Shown piece by piece: positions 1 to 9,407 of a stretch of 64,000 nt of DNA. Origin of the DNA: Gemmataceae bacterium (GTDB taxonomy: Bacteria; Planctomycetota; Planctomycetia; Gemmatales; Gemmataceae); NCBI GenBank assembly GCA_009691845.1, contig SIAJ01000021.1, positions 1 to 64,000 of the forward strand, given 5' to 3'. The notes beneath the pieces are model-generated. The model ran no database searches, was not told the DNA's origin, and saw only the letters and a program-made list of their open reading frames with translations. Position 1 is the stretch's first letter. Each line of letters opens with the position of its first letter. The position numbers and the translations under genes are program-made.

Positions 1-1
1 G

Positions 2-3000
2 TGCCACAACGAGAAGAAGAAGAGTGGCGAACTCGATTTGACGCGATTCACTTCGGCAGAGAAGGTTTTTGGAGACTTCCGCCAGTGGGAGCATGTTCTC
101 ACTTTCCTGCGGAAAGAGGAGATGCCGCCGGCCAAGGCAAAACAGCCATCGGCCGAACTGCGTGCCGACGTGCTGGCCACGCTGGAGAAAGTGCTTCTGA
201 CCGAGGCTCGCAAGTTCTCGGGCGATCCGGGGGTTGTGCCGCCACGCCGGCTGAGCAACGCGGAATTTGACTACACGATCCGCGATCTGACCGGCGTCGA
301 TATTCGGCCGGCCAAGTCGTTCCCCATCGATCCGGCCTCAGGCGAAGGCTTCAACAACACGGGCGAAGCCCTAACGATGTCCCCTGCCTTGTTCAAGAAG
401 TACTACGCGGCCGGCGAACTGGTCGCGGACCACGCACTGCTCACTTCAACAGGTCTGAAATTTGCTCCGCACTCCGCGGTTACATTCGCCGACCGGCAAA
501 AGTTCTACGAGCAGGCCATCATCCGTTTCTACGAATCGCATGCCGTCGATTACGAAAAGTACTTCACATCGCTTTGGCAGTTCAAACACAAGATCCCGGC
601 CTTGAAGGAGCCAACGATTGAAGAGTGGGCCAAGGTCGCGGGCCTGAGCCCAAAGTACCTGCGTTCACTGTGGGAAGCGGTTCAAGGCGATTCAGCCGAT
701 AAGTTCCTGATGGCCTGGCTGCGACAGCGGTGGAATGCATTGCCCGCTCCCAAGAACCCGATAGAGCCGGTTGCACACTCCGAACTGCAGACGGCCGTGC
801 GGGCGTTGGCCGTGGACATTCAGCAACTCAGCCAGCAACTTTGTCCAAAGGAAACCCCCGCCATCGTGGCGGATGCCGGCAATGGGCCGATTACCCACCT
901 GGCCCGTCGAGGAATCACGGCCGAATCACGCGACACGTTTGATAAGGCTGCCGCGACTAACCAGCAGCAGTTGCTGGAGTTCAAGAACATCACGGAGAAG
1001 GCCACGATCAAACTGGTCATTCAACTCGCGGACCTGAACGACACGAAGGCGGAAGGAACCGTATTCCTCAACGGGACTTTCTCCACGAACAATTCGACAA
1101 CGGACAACAAGAAAAAATGGTCGCTGCGGGCGGTGCTGGCCGAACATGCCCCGGACCAACTCAAGAAACTGAAGACGGAGGGAGAATCGCTCGTTCTCAT
1201 GGCCCCGACAGTGGTGGAGTTTGACATTCCGACCAAGGCTTTCCCGCTCAAGGGGAAAGGGAACGTCGTGTTCACCGCGGACTACAGGATCGACAAGTCA
1301 ACGACCGGCCTCGCGCTGGTTCGGCTACTCGACCACCGTCCGGCCGCCAACGATGCGGCGAGCCAAGGCCGACCGCTGATCGACCCGAAGCACCCGGTCG
1401 CGACACAGTTCGCCACCTCAGGTGATGCATTCTGCCGGCTGTTCCCGAATCGCTTCCTCTACGTTGATTCGACGCGCGGACTCTCGGCTGGTTTCCATCT
1501 GATCGAGGGCTTCTTCCGCGATGACCGGCCTCTGTATCGATCGGTGCTGAGCGACCCGGAAAAGCAGGAACTCGACCGGCTGTGGTTCGAACTCTATTTC
1601 GTCACCGGCATCTGGGATCAAATGATACGGGGGTTCGTGTTCTTCGAGCGGTCGGAGCGGAATTTCCTGAAGCATCCCGATTTCGATTCGTTCAAGGAGG
1701 AAGACCCGGAACTGGTCAAAGACGAAACGCTAGCACGGTTCAAAGAGGTCTACCTCAAGCGATCGAATGTCAAGCTCACCGGCGACGAACTGGCGAAGCA
1801 TCCGGTCAGCGTCTTCTTCGAGGACGTGCGTGCCGGCCTGAAACGACAGGTAGAGACTGTGAAACAGTCGGAGCCACTCTACTTGAAGGACTTGCTTGCT
1901 TTCGCCGAGAAGGCCTATCGCCGGCCGTTGACAAATATTGAACGGCAAAAGATGACGAAGTTCTATGCCGACGTGGCCCGCGACAAAGACCAGGGGGTTG
2001 GAGCAGCCGTGCGGGCGTCGATCGTGCGCATCCTGGTTTCGCCACACTATTGCTACCATCTCGACGTCGCGCCGCTGGGCAATTCCGTTGCTCCGCTTCC
2101 CGATTTGGCGTTGGCCTCGCGGCTCAGCTACTTTATCTGGTCGAGCGGTCCGGACGAGGAGTTGCTCGCGCTCGCAAATTCGGGCAAGCTTCGCGATGAA
2201 CGCGTGTTGCGTGAGCAAGTTCGCCGAATGCTGAAGAACCCGAAGGTGAGCCGATTTGCCCTGGAATTCTTCGGGCAATGGCTCGGGTATCGCGACTTCC
2301 TTACGCAGGAAACAGTCAATCGGCAGGCGTTCCCCGCATTCGACGACGCACTCAAGCAGGCCATGTTTGAGGAGCCGACGCGATTGATCACGCTCCTGAT
2401 TCAGCGCGATCGCCCGATCACCGAATTGCTCAACGGCGATTCAACGCTGGTCAACCAACGTCTCGCAAACCACTATGGCTTTCCGTTTCGCGGCTCCGCC
2501 GACGAATGGGAAGAGGTTGCCGGGCTACACAAACAAGGCCGCGGCGGGTTACTGGGCATGGCCGTGTTCCTGACCAAGAACTCCCAACCGCAACGAACCA
2601 GTCCCGTGAAGCGTGGCTTTTGGGTTGTCCATAAAGTCTTGGGCGAACACATCCCCCCGCCGCCGGCGGACGTTGCAGTATTGCCCGCCAAGGAGACCGA
2701 CACCAACGGCAAGACGATTCGGCAGTTGATGAAATTGCACGTGGACGATATGAAATGCGCCCAGTGCCATCAGCGGTTCGACCCGGTTGGCCTGGCGATG
2801 GAGGGCTTCGATCCAATTGGCCGGACCCGGGCGAAGGATTTAGCAGGCAGAGCGATCGATAATGTGGTACAACTTCCATCAGGGAAAGAGGCCCGTGGCG
2901 TGCCCGAATTCGGGGAATACCTCGCGAAACATCGCCGGGCCGAGTTCGCGAAAACGCTGAGCCAGAAGTTCCTTGGCTATGCCCTGGGTCGGTCGCTCCA

Positions 3001-3172
3001 GTTGTCGGACCAACCGCTGCTGGACCAGATGAACGCGACGCTGGCGAACGATGATAAACTCTCCACGCTGTTCGGACTCGTGGCCACCAGCCCGCAGTTT
3101 CGAAATCAACGCTGTAAAGATTTCACGCCGTCGAAATTCAAGGCTGAACCACCCACAGGACCGGAAAAATGA
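2..3172 (+). CDS. PSCyt1/DUF1592-family secreted protein, 5' end outside window
   Basis: The reading frame is open from base 2 and begins with Cys-His-Asn followed by KKKSGELDL. This is the tail of a planctomycete PSCyt1 heme motif (CxxCHN), so the true start and signal peptide lie upstream; the TTG at 38 is not a start. Further on are a DUF1587 signature (RRLSNAEFDYTIRDLTG), a DUF1595-like segment (FAEKAYRRPLT), a DUF1592 core (LASRLSYFIWSS), a DUF1588 motif with a second CxxCH (CAQCHQRFDPVGLAMEGFD) and a DUF1585 tail. The family is exported and usually paired with DUF1552 or DUF1501; its biochemical role is not established. The stop TGA overlaps the next ATG (ATGA), so the two are translationally coupled. 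Confidence 0.93.
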   Translation, partial: CHNEKKKSGELDLTRFTSAEKVFGDFRQWEHVLTFLRKEEMPPAKAKQPSAELRADVLATLEKVLLTEARKFSGDPGVVPPRRLSNAEFDYTIRDLTGVDIRPAKSFPIDPASGEGFNNTGEALTMSPALFKKYYAAGELVADHALLTSTGLKFAPHSAVTFADRQKFYEQAIIRFYESHAVDYEKYFTSLWQFKHKIPALKEPTIEEWAKVAGLSPKYLRSLWEAVQGDSADKFLMAWLRQRWNALPAPKNPIEPVAHSELQTAVRALAVDIQQLSQQLCPKETPAIVADAGNGPITHLARRGITAESRDTFDKAAATNQQQLLEFKNITEKATIKLVIQLADLNDTKAEGTVFLNGTFSTNNSTTDNKKKWSLRAVLAEHAPDQLKKLKTEGESLVLMAPTVVEFDIPTKAFPLKGKGNVVFTADYRIDKSTTGLALVRLLDHRPAANDAASQGRPLIDPKHPVATQFATSGDAFCRLFPNRFLYVDSTRGLSAGFHLIEGFFRDDRPLYRSVLSDPEKQELDRLWFELYFVTGIWDQMIRGFVFFERSERNFLKHPDFDSFKEEDPELVKDETLARFKEVYLKRSNVKLTGDELAKHPVSVFFEDVRAGLKRQVETVKQSEPLYLKDLLAFAEKAYRRPLTNIERQKMTKFYADVARDKDQGVGAAVRASIVRILVSPHYCYHLDVAPLGNSVAPLPDLALASRLSYFIWSSGPDEELLALANSGKLRDERVLREQVRRMLKNPKVSRFALEFFGQWLGYRDFLTQETVNRQAFPAFDDALKQAMFEEPTRLITLLIQRDRPITELLNGDSTLVNQRLANHYGFPFRGSADEWEEVAGLHKQGRGGLLGMAVFLTKNSQPQRTSPVKRGFWVVHKVLGEHIPPPPADVAVLPAKETDTNGKTIRQLMKLHVDDMKCAQCHQRFDPVGLAMEGFDPIGRTRAKDLAGRAIDNVVQLPSGKEARGVPEFGEYLAKHRRAEFAKTLSQKFLGYALGRSLQLSDQPLLDQMNATLANDDKLSTLFGLVATSPQFRNQRCKDFTPSKFKAEPPTGPEK

Positions 3173-4452
3173 TCGCTGAACCCAAAGTCTCACGCCGAGT
3201 ACTGCTCAAGGGCCTTGGAGCCACAGTTGCCCTGCCGTGGCTGGAGTCCGTGTCGCTGCTGGCTGGTGAAACGGCGAGCAAAGCGAAAGTATCTCAGCGG
3301 TTCGCGTGCCTGTTCATCGGCGACGGCATTTCGCCGCCGCACTGGTGGTCGAAGGGCAAAGGTGCGGACATGGAGTTGGGATCGAGCCTTCAGCCGCTCG
3401 CCCAGTTCAAGGAAAAGATCAACGTAATCAACGGGTTGCACAACAAGGAAGGGGACGGCGGTCACGCGAAGTGTACGGGCAATATTCTTTCGGGAGCATC
3501 GTTGCAACGCGGGCGCACCATCAAGGGCGGCGTCAGCATGGATCAGTTGCTGGCCAAGCACTACGAGGAAGAGACCGCCCAGCCGAGCCTGGTGCTGGGC
3601 TGTGAGCAACCGGTGAGCGGATTCCACGAGAGCCAGTACTCGATGGTGTACGCCTCGCACATTTCGTGGCGAAATCCCGATTCACCGGTGCCGATCGAAT
3701 TGTACCCGGCGCTCGCGTTCGACAGCTTGTTTGGCGGCAAAGCCGGCAAGCTGCAAGGAAGCATCCTGGACGACGTGCTCCAACAGGCGAATGACCTGAC
3801 CGGAAAGGTCAGCGGATTCGACAAGACCAAGCTCGATGAGTATCTGTCGAGTGTCCGCGAGACGGAACAGCGGGTGCAGCGCCTGAACAAGATGGCGAAG
3901 GAAGAGTCCACCGTGAAGCCGGGCCAACGCCCACCCGCGGGTCAGCCGAAGGACTTCCGCGAGTATGCCAAGCTCATGTGCGACATCATCGCCCTGGCCT
4001 TCCAGACCGACCGCTCGCGCGTTGCGACACTGCTGTTATCACGCGACCTGTCCGGGCAGGTCTACCCGTTCCTTGGCGTCCGCGACGATCACCACAGCTA
4101 TTCGCACTCGAACACCGAAAAGGAATATCAGTCGATCGTGAAGTTTCACGTTGAGCAGTACGCCTACCTCGTCGGCAAACTTGAGAAGATGCAGGAAGGG
4201 GAACGCACGGTGCTCGACAACTCGTGCATCATGTTCGTATCCGAGCACTGGAACGCCCACAACGGAAACCAAGTGCCGCTCATCCTTGCCGGCGGACTCG
4301 GCGGAACACTGGCGACGGGACGTTCGCTGGACTACTTGCAGGCGGGCAACGGCAAACGCAAGCTGTGCAGTCTGTACCTGTCGATCATGGACCGGATGGG
4401 GCTGAAGCAGAACGAGTTCGGAGATGCGAAGGAACGGCTTGCGGGAATCTGA
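3169..4452 (+). CDS. DUF1552 family secreted protein
   Basis: This 427-residue protein starts with a Tat-like leader (SRRVLLKGLGATVALPWLES) typical of DUF1552 proteins. Family features include the GLHNKEGDGGHAKCTGNILSG segment, the SMDQLLAKHY segment, the central ETEQRVQRLNK helix and the C-terminal region around SEHWNAHNGNQVPLILAGG. It overlaps the preceding DUF1592 gene by 4 nt (ATGA), the standard planctomycete pairing. Proteins of this type are probably exported folded by Tat. Their activity is unknown, although fold comparisons place them near the alkaline phosphatase/sulfatase-like DUF1501 group (established knowledge, loosely). Length and motifs look intact. Confidence 0.93.
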   Translation: MIAEPKVSRRVLLKGLGATVALPWLESVSLLAGETASKAKVSQRFACLFIGDGISPPHWWSKGKGADMELGSSLQPLAQFKEKINVINGLHNKEGDGGHAKCTGNILSGASLQRGRTIKGGVSMDQLLAKHYEEETAQPSLVLGCEQPVSGFHESQYSMVYASHISWRNPDSPVPIELYPALAFDSLFGGKAGKLQGSILDDVLQQANDLTGKVSGFDKTKLDEYLSSVRETEQRVQRLNKMAKEESTVKPGQRPPAGQPKDFREYAKLMCDIIALAFQTDRSRVATLLLSRDLSGQVYPFLGVRDDHHSYSHSNTEKEYQSIVKFHVEQYAYLVGKLEKMQEGERTVLDNSCIMFVSEHWNAHNGNQVPLILAGGLGGTLATGRSLDYLQAGNGKRKLCSLYLSIMDRMGLKQNEFGDAKERLAGI

Positions 4453-4466
4453 CTCCTCAGCAAGGC

Positions 4467-5831
4467 TCAACTTGTCGTGGCCGATTCGAGTTCCTCGCAC
4501 GCCGGCACGCCCTTCTCGATCGTGCGAAGTTCGGCACCCTCAGCCATGACGTGGCGGACCAAGTACCTTGGGAGCCGGCAGCGAAGAACGACCTTGCCGT
4601 CCCGAAATTCCTGGCGATAAACCTCTGCGTGGGCAGCCAGGTACGCTTGAACCTTTCCGTTCGCGGCGTCGGCGGTCACTTCCGCTTCGACGAAGTCCGC
4701 GGTTAGGGCTTCGACGACGGACGCGGTCAGTTGATCGATTCCCTCGCCCGTGGCACTGCTGATGGCGACTGCCTTTGGGTAACGGGCGAGCAGCAAGTTC
4801 AGGTCTCCACGATCCGCGATCTTGTCGATTTTGTTCAAGACCAGAAGCGTTGGCTTCGTGTCGCATTCCAATTCCTTCAGGACGCTGTTGACCGCACTGG
4901 TGTGTTCTTCCAGATGCGGATTACTCGCATCGACAACGTGCAGTAACAAACGGGCCTGCCGGGCTTCCTCGAGAGTCGCCTTGAACGAGGCCACAAGATG
5001 GTGAGGTAAGTCCCGAATAAAACCGACCGTGTCGCTGAGCAATATCTTGCCGAAGTCCTTGATGTGCCACTGCCGCGTACGCGTGTCGAGCGTGCTGAAG
5101 AGTTGGTCCTGAACGAACACATCCGAGTGCGTGAGCCGATTGAGCAGTCGGCTCTTACCAGCATTGGTGTAGCCGACGATGGAAACGGTGTGCTCCTCGG
5201 CCCGGGTGCGAACTTCTCGTACTTTACGCGCCTTCACGACGTTGAGTTTTTCCTTCAAGTCGCGAATGCGACCACCCACGATTCGGCGATCCTCCTCGAG
5301 CTGCGTTTCACCCGGTCCACGCGTGCCGATGCCGGCCTGATACCGCGACAAGTGCGTCCACATCTGCTTGAGCCGCGGGAGCGAGTATTCGAGTTGGGCC
5401 AACTCGACCTGCAACTTGGCTTCCGGCGTCCGTGCCCGTGTGGCAAAAATGTCGAGGATCAACTCGCTGCGGTCGATCACTTTTACGCCAGTCGCTTTTT
5501 CCAGATTGCGAACCTGGCCCGGGGAAAGATCGTTATCGAATATGATCACGTCCGCGTCAGTCATCTTGACCCGCTCGACAATCTCATCGACCTTGCCTTT
5601 GCCGACGTAGGTGCCCGGATGAATGTTTTGCCGTTTCTGGGTGACTTCGCCGGTGATGGCGGCCCCTGCTGTTTCCGCCAGGCCGCGGATTTCAGTGCAG
5701 GGATTTTCGGCCGAAGCCCAGGGGCGATCCGGAAGGGCAACACTGACCAGGACGGCACGCTCCTGGCGGACCGAACTCTCCTGGCGTGTGCGTTCGAACG
5801 AAGATGCAATGGCGATTGCTCCGTGAGTCAT
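4467..5831 (-). CDS. hflX: Ribosome-associated GTPase HflX
   Basis: HflX splits stalled or stress-hibernating ribosomes using GTP. The protein has the HflX N-terminal domain (GTYVGKGKVDEI, DNDLSPGQVRNLE), the RGPGETQLE linker motif at about residue 170, then the G domain: G1 GYTNAGKS near 220, G3 DTVGF near 266 and G4 NKID near 332. The C-terminal region has the usual extension. I chose the ATG at 5831 because the conserved part begins shortly after it (FERTRQESSVRQERAVL). The frame stays open to an ATG at 5930, but that stretch shows no family similarity and overlaps a separate small reading frame. It is convergent with the DUF1552 gene, 14 nt away. Confidence 0.95.
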   Translation of the reverse strand: MTHGAIAIASSFERTRQESSVRQERAVLVSVALPDRPWASAENPCTEIRGLAETAGAAITGEVTQKRQNIHPGTYVGKGKVDEIVERVKMTDADVIIFDNDLSPGQVRNLEKATGVKVIDRSELILDIFATRARTPEAKLQVELAQLEYSLPRLKQMWTHLSRYQAGIGTRGPGETQLEEDRRIVGGRIRDLKEKLNVVKARKVREVRTRAEEHTVSIVGYTNAGKSRLLNRLTHSDVFVQDQLFSTLDTRTRQWHIKDFGKILLSDTVGFIRDLPHHLVASFKATLEEARQARLLLHVVDASNPHLEEHTSAVNSVLKELECDTKPTLLVLNKIDKIADRGDLNLLLARYPKAVAISSATGEGIDQLTASVVEALTADFVEAEVTADAANGKVQAYLAAHAEVYRQEFRDGKVVLRCRLPRYLVRHVMAEGAELRTIEKGVPACEELESATTS

Positions 5832-5889
5832 CCAAGGGCAATGAGAATTATATGCTGAGTTTATTTTCGAGCGGACCTGTCCGTAGAAC

Positions 5890-6042
5890 CTAACGACTTC
5901 CGACGCCTCGTCGGCGACCGGCGGCGACAATGTTTGCCCTCATCCTTGCGGGCTGCGACTCCAGGTCGTTTAGTAATCTCTCAGATCCGATGCCTTCGAC
6001 GCGGACCAGGAACAGAACCACAACGGCCGGGTCATTCTCCAT
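5890..6042 (-). pseudogene. Possible gene remnant upstream of hflX
   Basis: A minus-strand frame reads from an ATG at 6042 to a TAG at 5890 and gives about 50 residues (MENDPAVVVLFLVRVEGIG..., then SERLLNDLESQPARMRANIV). The same frame is open upstream of the ATG for another 15 codons with protein-like composition (HDSKPYWIGPF) before an in-frame TGA. It looks like a coding fragment that has lost its start, but I do not recognise the family. The rest of the 5832-6225 gap (6050-6225) shows no gene I can support. Confidence 0.3.
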
Positions 6043-6225
6043 GAATGGCCCGATCCAGTACGGCTTCGAATCATGAACTAGAGCGACTCATGCCGCGAGG
6101 GCCAGGCGGACAGACTTCTGGGACTGTCACAGCGTTCCCTCTGGTCGGCAGTGGGTGGAAAAATCGCACGGACACTCCGGAGCCAATCGGTGCAAGGCCA
6201 AAGGGATTGAGGTAGTCGATGAGCG

Positions 6226-7431
6226 TTACCAAGCCGCCCGATAGACCTCAAGCAATTCCACTTCCGTTACCGGTCGGGGGTTGAACTTGGCGGTCCATTG
6301 CTCGCTGGCTTCGAAAGCAAGAAGTGGCAGAATTGAGTCGCTAACTCCACAATCGCGCAATCGTGTTGGCTGCCCCGCGACAGCCACGAGTTCCGTGATG
6401 CGTCGTGCCAGAATTTCGGAAGCTGGAACCCCGTTGAGTGGGTGGGTCAAGGCCGCAAGTTCGGCGTAGAGCAGTTCCGCCGCTGGGGCGTTAAAGCGGA
6501 TCACGTGTGGAAGCAGCACACCGATGGCTGTACCGTGCGTGATGCCATAGTGGGCGGAGAGTGGGTTCGCACAGGAGTGGCAAATGCCGAGCATTGCGCT
6601 TTCGATGGCCGCCCCCGCCAGATTGCTCCCGACTTGCATGGCCGAGCGGGCCTCGAGATTCCCCGGCTCGCGAAGCACGATTTCGAAGTTCGGCTCCAGA
6701 TGTTGCCAGGCCGAGAGCGAGAACGCCTTCGATTCCGGGTTCCGCTTCGTGCAGACGTACGACTCGATGGCATGAGCGAGAGCGTCGATCCCTGTGACGG
6801 CCGTCAGGCTTCGTGGTTGCGAGACGGTCAACTCTGGATCGAGAATCGTCACGCGGAACGCGGCTTTCTTGTCGCCGCAAGCCATCTTCATGTGCGTACA
6901 TTCATCCGTGATCAGCGCGTAAGATTGCGATTCGCTGCCCGTGCCTGCCGTGGTTGGCACGCCGATCGAGGGGAGCATCGGCCTGGTCGCTTTGCCAAAA
7001 CCCCTGTAGTCGGCCATGCGGCCGCCGTTGGTCAGAAGAAAGTTGACCCCCTTGGCACAGTCCATGGATGAACCGCCGCCGACTGCGACAATCAGGTCAA
7101 TCTTGCTGGTGCGAGCGAACTCGACACCAGCCTCAACATCCAGGCTGGTCGGATTTTGATGGACTTCATCGAAGATGTGAACTTCAAGTCCGGCGTCGGC
7201 AAGAAATTGCTCGGCACGTTGAGGGTGGCCGACGGCTTCCAGGCCATGATCGGTCACGAGCAGGATGTGAGAGCCACCGAGTTCCCGGGCGATCTGCCCA
7301 AGCTGAGCGAGTGTGCCCGGTCCATGGACAACGCGACTCAACGAGGAAAATTCGACGTGAGGCCGTTCGGCAGCGGATGCCTTAAAACACCCGCTGCCGG
7401 TCGAGATCGGTGGTGAGGCAGTGCCCTTCAT
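6226..7431 (-). CDS. Iron-containing alcohol dehydrogenase
   Basis: The 401-residue protein belongs to the Fe-ADH family (group III), which interconverts aldehydes and alcohols with NAD(P). Visible features are the nucleotide-binding GGGSSMD at 118-124, PTTAGTGSE at 159-167, and four candidate metal ligands at the family positions: Asp216 and His220 (GIDALAHAIESY), His284 (GICHSC) and His299 (HYGITHG). The N terminus is about 25 residues longer than usual, so a later start is possible. It is the last gene of a minus-strand operon, 40 nt behind an aldehyde dehydrogenase. Its likely substrate is the aldehyde made by that enzyme (inference). Confidence 0.92.
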   Translation of the reverse strand: MKGTASPPISTGSGCFKASAAERPHVEFSSLSRVVHGPGTLAQLGQIARELGGSHILLVTDHGLEAVGHPQRAEQFLADAGLEVHIFDEVHQNPTSLDVEAGVEFARTSKIDLIVAVGGGSSMDCAKGVNFLLTNGGRMADYRGFGKATRPMLPSIGVPTTAGTGSESQSYALITDECTHMKMACGDKKAAFRVTILDPELTVSQPRSLTAVTGIDALAHAIESYVCTKRNPESKAFSLSAWQHLEPNFEIVLREPGNLEARSAMQVGSNLAGAAIESAMLGICHSCANPLSAHYGITHGTAIGVLLPHVIRFNAPAAELLYAELAALTHPLNGVPASEILARRITELVAVAGQPTRLRDCGVSDSILPLLAFEASEQWTAKFNPRPVTEVELLEVYRAAW

Positions 7432-7471
7432 TCCGTTCGTCTCACGTCGATTCGCGTCGTCAAAGTCTGGC

Positions 7472-8902
7472 TCAACCCGTCACGGGTCCCTCGTGCTGGA
7501 AGGCCCGGGCCCGGAACAAGAAATCCACGATACTGCCTTCGTGCGGCTGAAGCCAGTTCAACTTAATGGTCGGCATCGGCCCGATATTGAGACGGTCAAT
7601 ATGCGTGGCACCGATGAGAGCCCTCTGAAACTTGGGGTCTTCCGTGATCGCGGAACAAACCAGCGTTGGCCCGATCTTGGCAAGCATCTGGTCCTGAGGA
7701 CATTTCACGACGGTCGCAAAGGGGAACATGTATTCCTTCTTGGCCATCGCCGTATCCGGCGAATCGCTGTGCATGATCGTCGGCCGCATGTAATCGCACC
7801 GTTCTCGCTTGTCGAGACGATTGCCGTATTTGGCCGTCATGTCGGTGACGCCGGCTTCTTTCAATGCCGCTTCAATGTCGTTGTTCACGCCATCCGCTTG
7901 CTTCGGCACCGTGAACGGTGCAAGAGCGGACTTGGGGTCTTCGGGAGGCAACGGCATGATCGGGCCGATCTTGGCGGCAATTGCTTCCGCAATCTTCTCC
8001 GTGTGGCGCGACGCCCAGATGCCCGAGCAATTGATACATCCGCGGCCGCTGTTGATGTAAATGCTGTCGGCCATGATATCGATGTATTTTTCCCACTGAT
8101 CAACCTTGTCGTCGCCGAGGATGAACTTGCTGAAACCGGGGCCGTGAGCCTGTACACGCGGATTGCCCTTGTACTGCTCGACCGTGGCCGTGCCGCCAAA
8201 GATCAAACTTCGCGGACACTCTTTCAGCACGGCTGCGCCGATGTCACCCAGCCCGGGATAGATCGACATCGCTTGCTTCGGCACGCCTGCTGCGACGAAC
8301 GCGCTGAACATGCGGTAAGGCGTCCACGGTTCCTGCGGGCCTGGTTTGAGTACGAGGCCAACTTGCATCGGGATGATCGGTAGCCAGAGGGTATGCACAC
8401 CTGGCGAGTTCGATGGCAACACCATGCCGAGTACCGGTGACTGACATTGATAACTTACGGGCACACCACGAGCTTCGACGCCGTAACCACGAGAGAGGAT
8501 GTTCAAATCCAAGCCGCGAGTTAGCGAATCCAGAATCTTGTCCATGTTGTTCAACACGAACTGATTCTTCTCCATGTTGAACTTGCACATATGCTCGGGC
8601 AGGCCCGTGGTGGCCGACTGCATGCGTGCGAATTGGTCGGGAGTTTGCGTGCCATCGCCGAGCGGCAGTTCGGCCGTGGCGTAGAGGTCGCCGGCCTTCT
8701 TCATCATCTTCATCAAGTCGGCGATGGGGATCTGTCGGAGCACATCGCGGGCACGGTGGGCATGACGCATGTCGCGTTCGACCATGGCCGCGTTGGCGCG
8801 ACCGACTTCGGCCATCACTTCGCCCGTGATGAAGTGAACGACCTTGTCGCTCTCGAGGCTCTTGTAAGGCTCGCCCCAACGCAGGACGGGAATGTTGATC
8901 AT
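7472..8902 (-). CDS. Aldehyde dehydrogenase family protein, LuxC/acyl reductase-like
   Basis: This 476-residue protein has an ALDH-like fold: a Rossmann segment (SPVLGMVLPSNSPGVHTLW), LVLKPGPQEPWTPYRM, and a likely catalytic Cys at 289 or 292 (SGRGCINCSG). It lacks the usual ELGGK motif and in layout is closer to acyl-reductase or LuxC-like members than to classical aldehyde oxidisers. Its start codon overlaps the stop of the short DUF4058 gene by 4 nt (ATGA read on the minus strand), so translation is coupled. Between an acyl-activating enzyme upstream and an Fe-ADH downstream, the simplest role is reduction of an activated acyl group to an aldehyde (inference). Confidence 0.82.
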   Translation of the reverse strand: MINIPVLRWGEPYKSLESDKVVHFITGEVMAEVGRANAAMVERDMRHAHRARDVLRQIPIADLMKMMKKAGDLYATAELPLGDGTQTPDQFARMQSATTGLPEHMCKFNMEKNQFVLNNMDKILDSLTRGLDLNILSRGYGVEARGVPVSYQCQSPVLGMVLPSNSPGVHTLWLPIIPMQVGLVLKPGPQEPWTPYRMFSAFVAAGVPKQAMSIYPGLGDIGAAVLKECPRSLIFGGTATVEQYKGNPRVQAHGPGFSKFILGDDKVDQWEKYIDIMADSIYINSGRGCINCSGIWASRHTEKIAEAIAAKIGPIMPLPPEDPKSALAPFTVPKQADGVNNDIEAALKEAGVTDMTAKYGNRLDKRERCDYMRPTIMHSDSPDTAMAKKEYMFPFATVVKCPQDQMLAKIGPTLVCSAITEDPKFQRALIGATHIDRLNIGPMPTIKLNWLQPHEGSIVDFLFRARAFQHEGPVTG

Positions 8903-9393
8903 GGAATGGTTCCGTTAAGTAAGTGAGATTCGGTTAGCAAGTAATTCGCGGGCCCAGGTGGCATCGGGTTCACACATGGGGGCGCCGGGGGCGCCGCATA
9001 ATCGAGTTGCTCAGCATGGCGGCCAAAATCGTACACGTGGTCACTGAAAGATTCGATCACTGTCCCAATCCGGCGTTCCTCGGCATCAATGATCTTGATG
9101 TATCTCTGTTTGCGAATGACACCCGGAAGTATCGTGTTCCCTGGTGCCGCAATCGTAGCGAGACCTCCGCCCGAGGCAACCGAACCGCGATCGCCTACAC
9201 ATACATCTAGTGCGCCGATGGGCAATCGTTCCGTGTTATCAAGTCGCCACACGACCAACTCTGTCGAAGCAATAAATCGCTTGGGCAATCGCGGATTCAG
9301 CCGATCACAAATGGCAGTGCTCAAGCCCGCATCCAAGCTCGGATAGATCCACGATTCGATATACGGGTCCACTCCCGGAAACTGCGATGGCAT
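8899..9393 (-). CDS. Short DUF4058-like protein
   Basis: The start at 9393 gives MPSQFPGVDPYIESW, matching the DUF4058 opening (MPSPFPGMDPYLE). It is followed by an ICDRLNPRLPKRFIASTE segment and RYIKIIDAEERRIGTVIE, which matches the family's middle. The product is 164 residues against roughly 250 for the family. The second half, including the nuclease-like continuation after the VIE strand, is replaced by a Pro-rich tail (PPAPPCVNPMPPGP). It lies 14 nt behind the acyl-activating gene and overlaps the aldehyde dehydrogenase start by 4 nt, so the reading frame is kept within the operon. It may be a domain that shrank to a new role or a decaying gene still needed for coupling. Confidence 0.72.
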   Translation of the reverse strand: MPSQFPGVDPYIESWIYPSLDAGLSTAICDRLNPRLPKRFIASTELVVWRLDNTERLPIGALDVCVGDRGSVASGGGLATIAAPGNTILPGVIRKQRYIKIIDAEERRIGTVIESFSDHVYDFGRHAEQLDYAAPPAPPCVNPMPPGPANYLLTESHLLNGTIP

Positions 9394-9407
9394 GTTGCAC
9401 CTCACCC

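Noticed and set aside
6050-6225. Coding potential between the remnant and the Fe-ADH stop
   Set aside because: One minus-strand frame is open for about 40 codons but has no start and no recognisable motif.
7421-8383. Long open frames opposite the aldehyde dehydrogenase (320 codons) and in other frames of large genes
   Set aside because: They lie wholly antisense to a gene with clear family motifs, have no recognisable domain and follow the codon periodicity of the opposite strand.
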